A DNA stretch of 64,000 bases from Candidatus Onthomonas avicola (GTDB lineage: Bacteria > Bacillota > Clostridia > Oscillospirales > Oscillospiraceae). Each line of letters opens with the position of its first letter. Position 1 is the stretch's first letter. Below, in pieces: positions 52,070 through 59,715 of this stretch. The notes below the pieces were generated by a model. That model was not told the DNA's origin, did no database searches, and worked only from the letters and a program-made list of their open reading frames with translations. The DNA is taken from contig DVJB01000071.1 of the NCBI GenBank assembly GCA_018710845.1, positions 1-64,000 on the forward strand, written 5' to 3'. A program made the translations under genes and the position numbers.

Positions 52070-52732
52070 TCACGCCCTCCTCGCCACACGTTCAAATTTC
52101 CAGCTTGGCACCTTACAGACCGGACAAAGCTCCGGCGGTGCATCCCCCACGTAGACGAAACCGCACACGGAGCAGACATAGACGCCGGTATTTTCCAGCA
52201 TCCGCTCTCCCTCAGCCTGGTATCGTGTCAGCAGAGACTGGAGCATCCGAGTAACTTTCTCGCTCCAGACCAGCGCCCGCAGCGCACCCCGGTCCGGCTT
52301 TTCCGAGGCGATCGCGTTGGCGTAGGGGTATCCCACCGACAAGTCCCTCTCAATCTGTTCCAGCAGTTTCTCTGTGCAGGCCTCCGGGGCCGGCTCCGCC
52401 TTTGCCCGGAAGAACGCCGCCAGTTCCCGGAACCCCTGCTCCTGCTCCGGCAGATACTGTTTCTCACAGCCCCGGGCCAAATTGGAACAGATGACGCTCA
52501 GCTCCATGGGGGAGAGCTCCCGCTCCACATGGGGCTTTTCCGCTGCCTCCGGGCCTGCCGGGACAGGTGTCTCGTCCCTTTCCCGGAACATCTCCTTGCC
52601 AGCCCCGCACCAGGGACATCTCCAGTCATCAGGGAGATCTTCCCATTTGGTGCCGGGCGCAATGCCCGCCTCCGGGATGCCTTTGGCCTCGTCGTAGGTG
52701 TAGGTACACACGGAACATACCATCTGTTTCAT
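52070..52732 (-). CDS. Rubredoxin-helical-rubredoxin protein
   Basis: A 220-aa protein with rubredoxin iron sites at both ends: [15 protein letters not shown] ... [10 protein letters not shown] (residues 4-46) and [12 protein letters not shown] ... [10 protein letters not shown] (about 185-212). The middle 130 residues are helical and resemble a rubrerythrin bundle in length but have no ExxH diiron motif, so the domain is degenerate or structural. It is first in the leftward transcript; its stop is 2 nt before the fusion-protein start. Probably an electron carrier to the rubrerythrin fusion. Confidence 0.8.
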   Translation of the reverse strand: MKQMVCSVCTYTYDEAKGIPEAGIAPGTKWEDLPDDWRCPWCGAGKEMFRERDETPVPAGPEAAEKPHVERELSPMELSVICSNLARGCEKQYLPEQEQGFRELAAFFRAKAEPAPEACTEKLLEQIERDLSVGYPYANAIASEKPDRGALRALVWSEKVTRMLQSLLTRYQAEGERMLENTGVYVCSVCGFVYVGDAPPELCPVCKVPSWKFERVARRA

Positions 52733-52824
52733 ACGGTCTCTTCGCCTCCTTTTGTCACTTTTTTGGTATTTTGAATAAAATTCCTCCGGTCTCCCTCTCT
52801 TTTGATTTATAGTTTAACAAATTT

Positions 52825-52853
52825 AGTATAAAAAATATTGGACCGACTGTCAA
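52825..52853 (-). promoter_or_regulatory. Promoter of the rubredoxin/rubrerythrin operon
   Basis: On the - strand: -35 TTGACA (52848-52853), 17-bp spacer, -10 TATACT (52825-52830), about 92 bp before ATG 52732. Confidence 0.85.
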
Positions 52854-52868
52854 GAGACTATTGACAGT
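52846..52868. promoter_or_regulatory. 23-bp dyad shared by back-to-back promoters
   Basis: A perfect inverted repeat ACTGTCAA (52846-52853) - 7 bp - TTGACAGT (52861-52868). Each arm contains the TTGACA -35 of one divergent promoter, so a protein bound here would block both. Part of the symmetry follows from two facing consensus -35 boxes, but the arms extend beyond the hexamers. Confidence 0.55.
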
Positions 52869-52888
52869 TAAAAGCAGTCCACTATACT
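52861..52888 (+). promoter_or_regulatory. Rightward promoter toward the DUF6132-CcdA-TlpA genes
   Basis: -35 TTGACA (52861-52866), 16-bp spacer, -10 TATACT (52883-52888). The leader to 53214 is over 300 nt and crosses an antisense VOC remnant; a second -10 (TATAAT, 53134-53139, no good -35) lies closer to the genes. The 52733-53214 gap holds these elements only. Confidence 0.65.
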
Positions 52889-52891
52889 GGT

Positions 52892-53062
52892 CTATAAAAA
52901 GGAGAAGCCGGATGACATTTCAGTCTGCCTATCCGATCTGAGTAAGCTTTGCTGAAAACGGTTTGCCAAATGCCGCTCAAAGAAATCTTTTGCCTTTTCA
53001 AAATCACTGGCATATATTGCAATACGTTCAGCTTTTACAGAGATCTCCTTTTGAGCTTCCAT
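52892..53062 (-). pseudogene. Truncated VOC/glyoxalase-fold fragment
   Basis: A 56-codon frame on the - strand encodes VKAERIAIYASDFEKAKDFF, matching the first beta-alpha unit of VOC-superfamily proteins (pattern I-x-IYV-x-D-xx-KAKDFF), then ends. A complete VOC protein is about 120-150 aa, and no ribosome binding site is seen. It is best read as a remnant left in the divergent promoter region. Confidence 0.55.
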
Positions 53063-53214
53063 ATGATGGGCACTATATCACGTCTGACGATGCCGATTGT
53101 GATTTTGTCACAGACATAGCGCAGCTGTAAAGTTATAATGAAATAAATACAAAGAATGATGGTTGCTTGGAATGGATATGCCCCTAGCAACTGTATCGGA
53201 CTGGAGGTTTCCTT

Positions 53215-53427
53215 ATGAGAGACAGCATGAAAAAATGGATTCGACCGGCGCTATTCACCGCAGCGGGCGCTTTGGTTGGCCTTGGATACTATTTTCTGGC
53301 AGGCTGCTCCACAGGGACGTGCATGATCACGTCTAGCCCCTTGATTACAATGGCCTATATGGGCATCGTCGGCTGGCTGTTATCCGGTATCATCGGGACG
53401 AGAGGAAAAGACGAATGCAATATGTAA
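53215..53427 (+). CDS. DUF6132-like small membrane protein
   Basis: A 70-aa protein with two helices (about 9-28 and 42-60) and a conserved-looking cysteine pair in AGCSTGTCMITSSPL between them. The pattern matches the DUF6132 group of small membrane proteins, often near thiol-redox or sulfur-handling genes. TGGAGG precedes ATG 53215. It overlaps the ccdA-like gene by 13 nt, so it is probably part of the same membrane thiol-transfer system. Confidence 0.75.
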   Translation: MRDSMKKWIRPALFTAAGALVGLGYYFLAGCSTGTCMITSSPLITMAYMGIVGWLLSGIIGTRGKDECNM

Positions 53428-54077
53428 TTTCCTTTTTGGAGGGGATTCTCACCTTCATTTCCCCCTGCTTGCTGCCCATGCTTCCCATTTATATCTCCTA
53501 TTTTGCCGGCGGAGGGGAACGGAGCACCCGAAAAACTCTTATCGGCGCCGCAGGGTTCGTCACCGGGTTTACTCTGGTTTTTGTAGCACTGGGAGCGTTG
53601 GCAGGCACAGTGGGCGGTTTTCTCCGGGCACATCAGATGGCAGTGAATCTTATCTCAGGTCTGGTCGTAATCTTTTTTGGCTTGAGCTACTTGGGTGTCT
53701 TTAAGGTCACCTTGTTCCGGGGGAGCAACCGGGCTGTCAAGACGAGTGTTGTTGGCTTTTTCCCTGCCCTGCTGCTTGGCGTAGTCTTTTCCATTGGCTG
53801 GACGCCATGTGTGGGTGCATTTCTGGGTTCTGCCCTCATGTTAGCCTCCCAGCAGGGGCATGTGCTGGAAGGCGTCATGATGCTGCTGGCCTATTCCCTT
53901 GGCCTTGGTATCCCGTTTTTACTCAGCGCTGTGCTGATCGACTATTTAAAGGCTGCATTTCAATGGATCAAACAACACTATGGTGTTATCAACACGGTTT
54001 GCGGTGGATTATTGATACTGCTTGGTGTCTTGATGGCTACCGGAATGCTGGGTAGGTTTCTCGCCCTGCTGAGTTGA
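53415..54077 (+). CDS. ccdA: CcdA-type thiol:disulfide transmembrane protein
   Basis: A 220-aa six-helix membrane protein of the CcdA/DsbD-beta family. The two redox cysteines are in FISPCLLPMLP (helix 1) and IGWTPCVGAFL (helix 4). It carries electrons from cytoplasmic thioredoxin across the membrane to an extracytoplasmic thioredoxin, here surely the TlpA-like product encoded 9 bp downstream. Its GC content is lower than that of the chromosomal core. Confidence 0.93.
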   Translation: MQYVISFLEGILTFISPCLLPMLPIYISYFAGGGERSTRKTLIGAAGFVTGFTLVFVALGALAGTVGGFLRAHQMAVNLISGLVVIFFGLSYLGVFKVTLFRGSNRAVKTSVVGFFPALLLGVVFSIGWTPCVGAFLGSALMLASQQGHVLEGVMMLLAYSLGLGIPFLLSAVLIDYLKAAFQWIKQHYGVINTVCGGLLILLGVLMATGMLGRFLALLS

Positions 54078-54086
54078 GGAGGTATT

Positions 54087-54689
54087 ATGAAGCAAAAGAA
54101 AATCGTATTTGCGATCGCGCTTGCCTTTGTCATCCTGTTGGGCGCGGCATACCTGCTCTACACCCAACTCAGTTCATCCATGGCGCCTGATCAGCTGTCT
54201 GTTCAAGAATCCCAGGAGAAAGGCGGTTCCGACGGTGAGACGGATACAAGCCCAGAAGAAGAACCGGTCCCCGCTCCAGATTTTACGGTCTATGACGCAG
54301 AGGGGAATGAGGTACATCTATCCGATTATATTGGAAAACCAGTAGTCCTGAACTTCTGGGCCAGCTGGTGCGGACCATGTCAGATGGAGATGCCAGATTT
54401 TCAGGAAAAGTATGAATCATTGGGCGAGGAAGTCCAGTTTTTAATGGTCAATATTACCACTGGTCGGGAGACGTTGGAAACAGCACAGAATTTTATCGCA
54501 GAACAAGGTTATACCTTCCCTGTTTTCTACGACACAGAGTCCGACGCTGCCATTGCCTATGGGGCCTATTCTCTGCCGCGGACTTACTTTATCGATGCAG
54601 AAGGCAATGCGATTGCTCAGGCTACAGGTTCCATTGATATGGAAACATTACAAATCGGCATTGATATGATCTATTCTCCCAAAGAATGA
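54087..54689 (+). CDS. TlpA/ResA-like membrane-anchored thioredoxin
   Basis: A 200-aa protein with an uncleaved N-terminal membrane anchor (about 6-27), an acidic linker, and a thioredoxin-fold domain from about residue 65 with active site NFWASWCGPCQMEMP and a cis-proline loop YSLPRTYFID. It reduces disulfides outside the membrane, fed by CcdA. The gene ends 2 bp before the right 73-bp repeat, whose hairpin is its terminator. Confidence 0.93.
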   Translation: MKQKKIVFAIALAFVILLGAAYLLYTQLSSSMAPDQLSVQESQEKGGSDGETDTSPEEEPVPAPDFTVYDAEGNEVHLSDYIGKPVVLNFWASWCGPCQMEMPDFQEKYESLGEEVQFLMVNITTGRETLETAQNFIAEQGYTFPVFYDTESDAAIAYGAYSLPRTYFIDAEGNAIAQATGSIDMETLQIGIDMIYSPKE

Positions 54690-54691
54690 CA

Positions 54692-54764
54692 CAGTTACAA
54701 CACTTTTACTACACATGAGAATCCATTGAGAAAAAGACACGGGACCGCCGGCACGCCGGCGGTC
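54692..54764 (+). repeat. 73-bp direct repeat, right copy, with terminator
   Basis: Second copy of the 46970-47042 segment; differences are three single substitutions in the first 35 bp and four in an 8-bp block (54725-54732 region), while the last 40 bp are identical. It contains hairpin GACCGCCGGC / GCCGGCGGTC (54743-54752 with 54755-54764), followed by CTGTTTTG, ending the ccdA-tlpA transcript. Confidence 0.8.
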
Positions 54765-54849
54765 CTGTTTTGCTGCGAAAAGAGTCCCTGATGCCTCCCG
54801 ATTAAAATGCGTGAGACTTCATTTCTTTCGCCCATGGGAAAGAAAGCGC

Positions 54850-54878
54850 TTGACAGTTGGCTGACTATAAGATATTAT
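54850..54878 (+). promoter_or_regulatory. Promoter of the SPFH gene with adjacent palindrome
   Basis: -35 TTGACA (54850-54855), 17-bp spacer, -10 TATTAT (54873-54878). A perfect palindrome ATGATATCAT at 54880-54889 covers the expected start site, in very AT-rich DNA, and could be the operator of the ribbon-helix-helix protein encoded downstream. Confidence 0.65.
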
Positions 54879-54914
54879 AATGATATCATCATAATATGAT
54901 TGTGAGGGATTCCT

Positions 54915-55940
54915 ATGAAGACGTCAACCACCCAATACGAGGAGCGCGCCCTCCGTGCGGCCAACGGCATGGGGGTGTTGCTGCTGGACCTGCTGCTCAC
55001 CGCGGCGGCGATCGCCCTGATCGTCTGCGGCGCGCTCTGGAGGGGCGCCGACTGGGTGAGGACGGTGATGCTGGCGGTCGGCATCGTCTACCTGTGCGTC
55101 CCCTGCTGGCTGCTGCTGTGCGGTATCAAGGTCCTCCAGCCGAACGAGGCACTGGTACTTACGCTCTTTGGCCGGTACATTGGCACGCTCAAGGGAGAGG
55201 GCATCTACTTCGTCAACCCCTTCTGTGTGGCGGTCAATCCCGCGGCGCCCGACGCGGCGGCCGAGGCATCCAAAGTTGCCCAGACGGCGGTCGCCGCGAG
55301 CCAGGGCAAGGAACTGAGCACGGGCACCGTCACCGGCGGCGCCTCGCGCGGCAAGCGCCTGTCGCTCAAAACGATGACGCTCAACAACGACAAACAGAAG
55401 ATCAACGACCTGCTCGGCAACCCCATCATCATCGGGGTGGCGGTGATCTGGCACGTGGAGGACACGGCCCGGGCGGTCTTTGCGGTGGACAACTACAAGG
55501 AGTTCCTCTCCATCCAGACGGACGCGGCCCTGCGCAATACGGTGCGCCTGTACCCCTATGACGTGGCCGACGGCGGGGACGAGAAGAGCCTGCGCGGCTC
55601 CTCGCAGGAGATTGCCGCCGTACTGGCCGAGGAGATCCAGTCGCGGGTGACCTGCGCCGGCCTGCGGATCGAGGAGGCGCGCATCACCACCCTGGCCTAC
55701 GCCCCGGAGATCGCCGCGGCGATGCTCCAGCGCCAGCAGGCCAGCGCCATCGTGGATGCGCGCAAGCTGATCGTGGAGGGCGCAGTCGGCATGGTGGAGA
55801 TGGCGCTCGACGAGCTGAGCCGCAAGCAGGTGGTCGACCTGGACGACGAGCGCCGCGCGCAGATGGTGTCCAACCTGATGGTGGTGCTCTGCGCCGGGCG
55901 GGACGCCCAGCCGGTGGTCAACAGCGGCTCTATCTACTGA
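54915..55940 (+). CDS. SPFH/band-7 domain membrane protein
   Basis: A 341-aa protein with two N-terminal helices (about 19-40 and 47-70) and an SPFH domain from about residue 75 ([16 protein letters not shown], then [14 protein letters not shown]), followed by a helical region ([20 protein letters not shown]) that oligomerises in relatives. Stomatin/prohibitin-like proteins form membrane microdomain scaffolds; no specific role is known here. It pairs with a small ribbon-helix-helix protein 63 bp downstream, an arrangement seen in other clostridia. Confidence 0.88.
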   Translation: MKTSTTQYEERALRAANGMGVLLLDLLLTAAAIALIVCGALWRGADWVRTVMLAVGIVYLCVPCWLLLCGIKVLQPNEALVLTLFGRYIGTLKGEGIYFVNPFCVAVNPAAPDAAAEASKVAQTAVAASQGKELSTGTVTGGASRGKRLSLKTMTLNNDKQKINDLLGNPIIIGVAVIWHVEDTARAVFAVDNYKEFLSIQTDAALRNTVRLYPYDVADGGDEKSLRGSSQEIAAVLAEEIQSRVTCAGLRIEEARITTLAYAPEIAAAMLQRQQASAIVDARKLIVEGAVGMVEMALDELSRKQVVDLDDERRAQMVSNLMVVLCAGRDAQPVVNSGSIY

Positions 55941-56003
55941 GACAGCTGCCAATTTATCCAAAATTGCGTACAATAGAGCGATTCCAGACGGGGAGGGACG
56001 GCC

Positions 56004-56189
56004 ATGGCTGAGCGAGAAAAGGCAAAGAAACAGGTTCCGCTGCGGCTGTCCGCCTCGCTCTATGCTGAGATTGCCGCCTGGGCGGAGGAGGACTTCCGCT
56101 CTGTCAACGGGCAGATCGAGTTCCTGCTCACCGAGGCGGTCCGCCGGCGGAAGAAGAGCCGCAAGACGCCGGACCTGACGGAGGATTGA
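56004..56189 (+). CDS. Arc-type ribbon-helix-helix small protein
   Basis: A 61-aa basic protein: a beta-strand VPLRLSASLY followed by two helices (AEIAAWAEEDFRSVNGQIEFLLTEAV spans residues 20-45) and a lysine/arginine-rich end. The pattern is that of Arc/MetJ-like DNA-binding proteins. GGGGAGGG precedes ATG 56004. It probably regulates its own SPFH-linked transcript. A GC hairpin (GGCCCGG 56194-56200 / CCGGGCC 56216-56222) follows and may terminate it. Confidence 0.8.
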   Translation: MAEREKAKKQVPLRLSASLYAEIAAWAEEDFRSVNGQIEFLLTEAVRRRKKSRKTPDLTED

Positions 56190-56266
56190 ATTTGGCCCGG
56201 GGGCGTATCGCGCCTCCGGGCCATAGCGGTTTCTGCCGCGCACAGAGTGGGAAGTTTTGAGCTCCG

Positions 56267-57088
56267 TCACCCGCCGCGGCGGGGGAGTACCCCTTCGGCC
56301 GGCTGCCTGGGGGACGGCGCACCGCCGTCCTCCAGCTCCCCGCGCAGCTCGGTCATATGCTTCCAATAGCGCTTGGGAACGTTGGACATGCGCAGCCTGG
56401 GGTTATAGCGGTCCTCAATGGCCACTGTGTGGTAAAAGCGCTGCCAAAGCTGCCGCCAGCCCGCCTCCCGCTCGCTCTCCGGCGGCAGGTCGAGCTCCGC
56501 GAGCGGTCGGATGGCCCACTGTCCCCGGTGGTGGAGCAGCACCTCGCGGTGTGTCCTGTCATAGAGCAGGAAGGTCTCCCCATGAAAACGGTCGCAGAAG
56601 TGCCGCCGCAGCAGGGGGAGAACCCGGTTTTTCGGCGCAATCTCGCCGGCCAGCACGCCCCTGGTGTCGGAGAAACGGGCAAAGCCCTTGAGCAGATGGG
56701 CCTCGCTGTACAGGTGGCGCACTGCCTCCATCAGCGGGGCGACCCGTTGGTCCGTCAGCCAGTAGGTCACGCCGGGACCGATGTCATACCCCATCTCGAT
56801 GAAGCGCCAGATGGCGCACTCTCGCTCCGGCAAGCAGGTGAGGAAGGCGTGGCTCGCCAGGCGCTGCGCCTCGGGGGAGATCTTTTCCTTGAGGGAGCGA
56901 AAGACCCGCCGGGCATGGCCCGCGTCCGTCTCCACCGGCCGCTCCGGATAGAGGGAGACGCGGTCCTCCTCCGGGCAGGAGAAGGCGGCCGGCGCCTCGC
57001 GGTAGCGGTAGCTGTCGAATACGCAGGAGAGAAAGCCGGCAAAGCTCCCGTCGTAGCGGTAGGCCACCTCCGTCCAGCCCGGCCTCAT
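56267..57088 (-). CDS. TIGR03915-type predicted DNA metabolism protein (DUF4130)
   Basis: A 273-aa protein of the DUF4130/TIGR03915 group: VAYRYDGSFAGFLSCVFDSY at the N-terminus and the C-terminal box VAIEDRYNPRLRMSNVPKRYWKHM spanning about 220-245. Members are always linked to a TIGR03916-type radical SAM protein and predicted to act in DNA repair or modification, biochemically undefined. Its ATG overlaps the partner's stop by 4 nt. The transcript begins at a promoter with two LexA-like boxes. Confidence 0.88.
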   Translation of the reverse strand: MRPGWTEVAYRYDGSFAGFLSCVFDSYRYREAPAAFSCPEEDRVSLYPERPVETDAGHARRVFRSLKEKISPEAQRLASHAFLTCLPERECAIWRFIEMGYDIGPGVTYWLTDQRVAPLMEAVRHLYSEAHLLKGFARFSDTRGVLAGEIAPKNRVLPLLRRHFCDRFHGETFLLYDRTHREVLLHHRGQWAIRPLAELDLPPESEREAGWRQLWQRFYHTVAIEDRYNPRLRMSNVPKRYWKHMTELRGELEDGGAPSPRQPAEGVLPRRGG

Positions 57089-58368
57089 GACAGTCCCTCC
57101 TGTGCGTCAAAGAGGGAGAGCTGATCCAGCCCGCCGCCCGGCAGGCGCGGACGCTCCAGGGCGAGCAGCTGATGCAGCACGCCCTCCGGACGCATCCGCA
57201 GCCCCTCCGTCATCCGCCCGGAGCAGGTGATGAAATACCGCGCCCGCTTGAGCACGACACCCAGCTTTTTCAGCCCCTGTTCGTCCAAGGCTCCCGTCCG
57301 CCGGGCAGTGAGAATGTGCCGGGCGGACTTCACCCCGATACCGGGCACGCGCAGCAGGCATTCGTAGTCCGCGCGGTTGACCTCCACCGGGAAAAACTCC
57401 GGGTGGCGCAGCGCCCAGCAGCACTTGGGGTCCAGCCGGGGGTCGAAGTTGGGGTTCTGCTCGTCCAGCAGCTCCTCCGCACGGAAGTGGCAAAAGCGCA
57501 GCAGCCAGTCCGCCTGATAGAGCCGGTGCTCGCGCAGCAGGGGCGGCCGGAAGGTGGCCGGCGCGGGCAGCAGGTTGGAGTCGGACACCGGCAGATAGGC
57601 CGAGTAGAACACCCGCTTGAGATGGTATTTGCGGTACAGGCCCTGCGTGAGGGTGAGGATATGCCGGTCGTCCTCCGGTGTCGCGCCGATGATCATCTGA
57701 GTGGACTGCCCTGCCGGGGCGAAGCGCAGCGCCCGACGGGCGGGGAGGGTGCGCAGCGACCGGCGGCTCTCCGCGCTGCCGTCGCGAATCTGCGCCATCG
57801 GGGCGAGAATCGACTCCTTTTTCTTCTCCGGGGCGAGCAGGCGCAGGCTGGCGGCGGAGGGCAGCTCGATATTCACGCTCAGCCGGTCGGCCAGCAGCCC
57901 GAGCTGCCAGGTGAGGGCCGGGTCCGCCCCCGGAATTGCCTTGGCGTGGATATACCCCGCAAAGCCGTACTCCTCCCGCAGCAGGCGCAGCGCGCGGATC
58001 ATCAGCTCGGTGGTGTAGTCCGGATTCTTCAGCACCGCCGAGCTGAGGAACAGCCCCTCAATATAGTTGCGCCGGTAGAATTGGATGGTCAGCTCCGCCA
58101 ACTCCCGCGGGGTGAAGACGGCGCGCCGGGTGTCGTGGCTGCGGCGGTTGACGCAGTACTGGCAGTCATAGGCGCAGGCGTTGCCGAGCAGCACCTTGAG
58201 CAGCGTCACGCACCGCCCGTCGGCGGAGAAGGTGTGGCAGCAGCCCGGGGCCATCGTCGAGCCGATCCGCCCGCCCCGGCGCCCCTTGCGGTCCAGGCCG
58301 CTGGAGGTACAGGCGGCGTCGTACTTGGCCGCATCGGTCAGGATCTCCAGCTTGTCCAGCAGCTCCAC
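57085..58368 (-). CDS. TIGR03916-type radical SAM DNA repair/modification protein
   Basis: A 427-aa protein with a radical SAM motif CAYDCQYCVNR near residue 65, preceded by the conserved segment GSTMAPGCCHTFSADGRC, and a C-terminal helix-hairpin-helix (LLRVPGIGVKSARHIL, about 340-355) as in DNA glycosylases. The domain pair implies action on DNA bases. The start is GTG 58368 with AAGGAGG 9 nt upstream. It is first in a two-gene SOS-type operon. Confidence 0.92.
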   Translation of the reverse strand: MELLDKLEILTDAAKYDAACTSSGLDRKGRRGGRIGSTMAPGCCHTFSADGRCVTLLKVLLGNACAYDCQYCVNRRSHDTRRAVFTPRELAELTIQFYRRNYIEGLFLSSAVLKNPDYTTELMIRALRLLREEYGFAGYIHAKAIPGADPALTWQLGLLADRLSVNIELPSAASLRLLAPEKKKESILAPMAQIRDGSAESRRSLRTLPARRALRFAPAGQSTQMIIGATPEDDRHILTLTQGLYRKYHLKRVFYSAYLPVSDSNLLPAPATFRPPLLREHRLYQADWLLRFCHFRAEELLDEQNPNFDPRLDPKCCWALRHPEFFPVEVNRADYECLLRVPGIGVKSARHILTARRTGALDEQGLKKLGVVLKRARYFITCSGRMTEGLRMRPEGVLHQLLALERPRLPGGGLDQLSLFDAQEGLS

Positions 58369-58391
58369 TGCGCGGCACCTCCTTCGAAATA

Positions 58392-58419
58392 GAACATTTG
58401 TTTGATAGAACTGATGTTC
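58392..58419. promoter_or_regulatory. Two LexA-type SOS boxes
   Basis: GAAC-TGAT-GTTC (58408-58419) is a perfect Gram-positive SOS-box core; GAAC-ATTT-GTTT (58392-58403), 16 bp away, differs by one base. Both lie just downstream of the -10 box, where LexA would block transcription until DNA damage. Confidence 0.7.
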
Positions 58420-58421
58420 TT

Positions 58422-58450
58422 ATTATGCCAGCCCTGCCCGCGCCTGTCAA
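58422..58450 (-). promoter_or_regulatory. Promoter of the DNA-repair radical SAM pair
   Basis: On the - strand: -35 TTGACA (58445-58450), 17-bp spacer, -10 CATAAT (58422-58427), followed by the SOS boxes. Confidence 0.8.
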
Positions 58451-58548
58451 GTCCCGCGCGGGAGAGAGAACGATAAAACGGACCGGAAGATGTTGGAGGG
58501 CACAGAGTGCAAGCTGTGTCCTCCCTCCTGCGGCTTATACCGCATGTC

Positions 58549-58577
58549 TTGTCTCCCGGTCCGGGCGCGGGTACAAT
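58549..58577 (+). promoter_or_regulatory. Promoter of the LytTR gene
   Basis: -35 TTGTCT (58549-58554), 17-bp spacer, -10 TACAAT (58572-58577), 43 bp before ATG 58620. Confidence 0.75.
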
Positions 58578-58619
58578 AGAGATGCCGGGGAGAAGCACGC
58601 ATGAGAGGGAGGGGCGGCG

Positions 58620-59072
58620 ATGAAAGTGAGATTGGCCGTGTCACCGGAGCGCTATGAACCGCTGAGAGCGCAGCTGGGCGCGCACGGCATTGAGGTGGAT
58701 GACAGCGCGGAGCTGGTGCTCAGCGAGACGGGCCGTTTTGCCGAGACGCTGGCCGTGCGGGAGCGTGCCGGCGGCGTGCGGGCGCTGCTGCCGGTGGAGG
58801 AGATCGTGTCCATCGAGACCTTGGGGCGTGAGGTGGTGGTCTATGCGCGCGGGCGGTGCTGGCAGACGGGGGAGCGGCTCTACCGACTGGCCGCCCGGCT
58901 GGACCCGGACCGCTTTCTGCGCGTCAGCCAGAGCACCGTCGTCAACCGGGCTGCGGTGCGGGAGATCACCCCGACGCTGTTTATGCGCTTTATCCTTACG
59001 CTCTCCGATGGCCGGCGAGTGGACGTCACGCGCACGTATTACTATCTCTTCAAAGAGAGTTTTGGCATCTGA
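58620..59072 (+). CDS. Stand-alone LytTR DNA-binding regulator
   Basis: A 150-aa protein: a short N-terminal domain (1-50) and a LytTR DNA-binding domain from about residue 52 (LPVEEIVSIETLGREVVVYA, then FLRVSQSTVVNRAAVREI and SDGRRVDVTRTYY). There is no receiver domain, so it is not a classical response regulator. The next gene, 16 bp away, is a membrane protein, recalling LytTR regulatory systems in which a membrane partner inhibits the activator. Confidence 0.87.
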   Translation: MKVRLAVSPERYEPLRAQLGAHGIEVDDSAELVLSETGRFAETLAVRERAGGVRALLPVEEIVSIETLGREVVVYARGRCWQTGERLYRLAARLDPDRFLRVSQSTVVNRAAVREITPTLFMRFILTLSDGRRVDVTRTYYYLFKESFGI

Positions 59073-59088
59073 GCGAGGAGGGGACGCC

Positions 59089-59643
59089 ATGAGCTTTCCG
59101 CTGTTTTTGGTGCTGCTGTTGCTGGCGGCACTCCTGCTGCTGGCGGCCGGCGCAGTCTACCTGCGCATTTACCGGCGGCACATCAATCGCGCCCTGCAGA
59201 CGGACGGACCGCGCCCGTCTGTGCTGACGCCGCCTTACCGGGTGCTGATTTTGGCTGCCGTGTTGCTGCTGTCGGTGGCCACCGTTGCCGCCTGGTTTGC
59301 CGGGTACCAGACCGCCTACCGGCGGCTGGAGGACGCCGCGCCCGCTGAGACGGAGCGACAGGAGACCTTTTACGCCGAGATCACCCGCATCACCGGAACG
59401 CCGGAGGAGGGCAACGCCGTCACGGTACAGGGGCTTGCGGTGAACGACAGGAACTACCGCGGCACCTTTTCCTTTGCCGTCTATGGGGAGACGTCCATCG
59501 AGTGGCACGGGACGCCGCTGGACTTTGAGGCGCTGGAGGTGGGCGACTGTATTTCCATCACCTTTACCGGTCCGGTGACGGAGAGCAGCCCCGCTGTTCT
59601 TGCACACGTGGAGCGTATTCAGCTGCTGGACGATGCGCTATAG
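59089..59643 (+). CDS. Two-helix membrane protein paired with LytTR regulator
   Basis: A 184-aa protein with helices at about 3-25 and 48-70 and a C-terminal beta-rich domain (75-184; FYAEITRITGTPEEG) outside the membrane if the loop between the helices is cytoplasmic. No family is recognised. ATG 59089 follows GAGGAGGGG. The operon position suggests it senses a signal or restrains the LytTR protein. Confidence 0.7.
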   Translation: MSFPLFLVLLLLAALLLLAAGAVYLRIYRRHINRALQTDGPRPSVLTPPYRVLILAAVLLLSVATVAAWFAGYQTAYRRLEDAAPAETERQETFYAEITRITGTPEEGNAVTVQGLAVNDRNYRGTFSFAVYGETSIEWHGTPLDFEALEVGDCISITFTGPVTESSPAVLAHVERIQLLDDAL

Positions 59644-59651
59644 ACAACAGT

Positions 59652-59690
59652 AAAACGGGCGTGCTGCCATACCAGCAGCACGCCCGTCAG
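59652..59690. terminator. Terminator between the LytTR unit and uvrA2
   Basis: A perfect 13-bp stem ACGGGCGTGCTGC (59655-59667) / GCAGCACGCCCGT (59675-59687); TTTTAC follows on the - strand and CAGTCCTTTG on the + strand. It separates convergent genes. Confidence 0.75.
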
Positions 59691-59715
59691 TCCTTTGTGT
59701 GATAGAACTTGTAAA

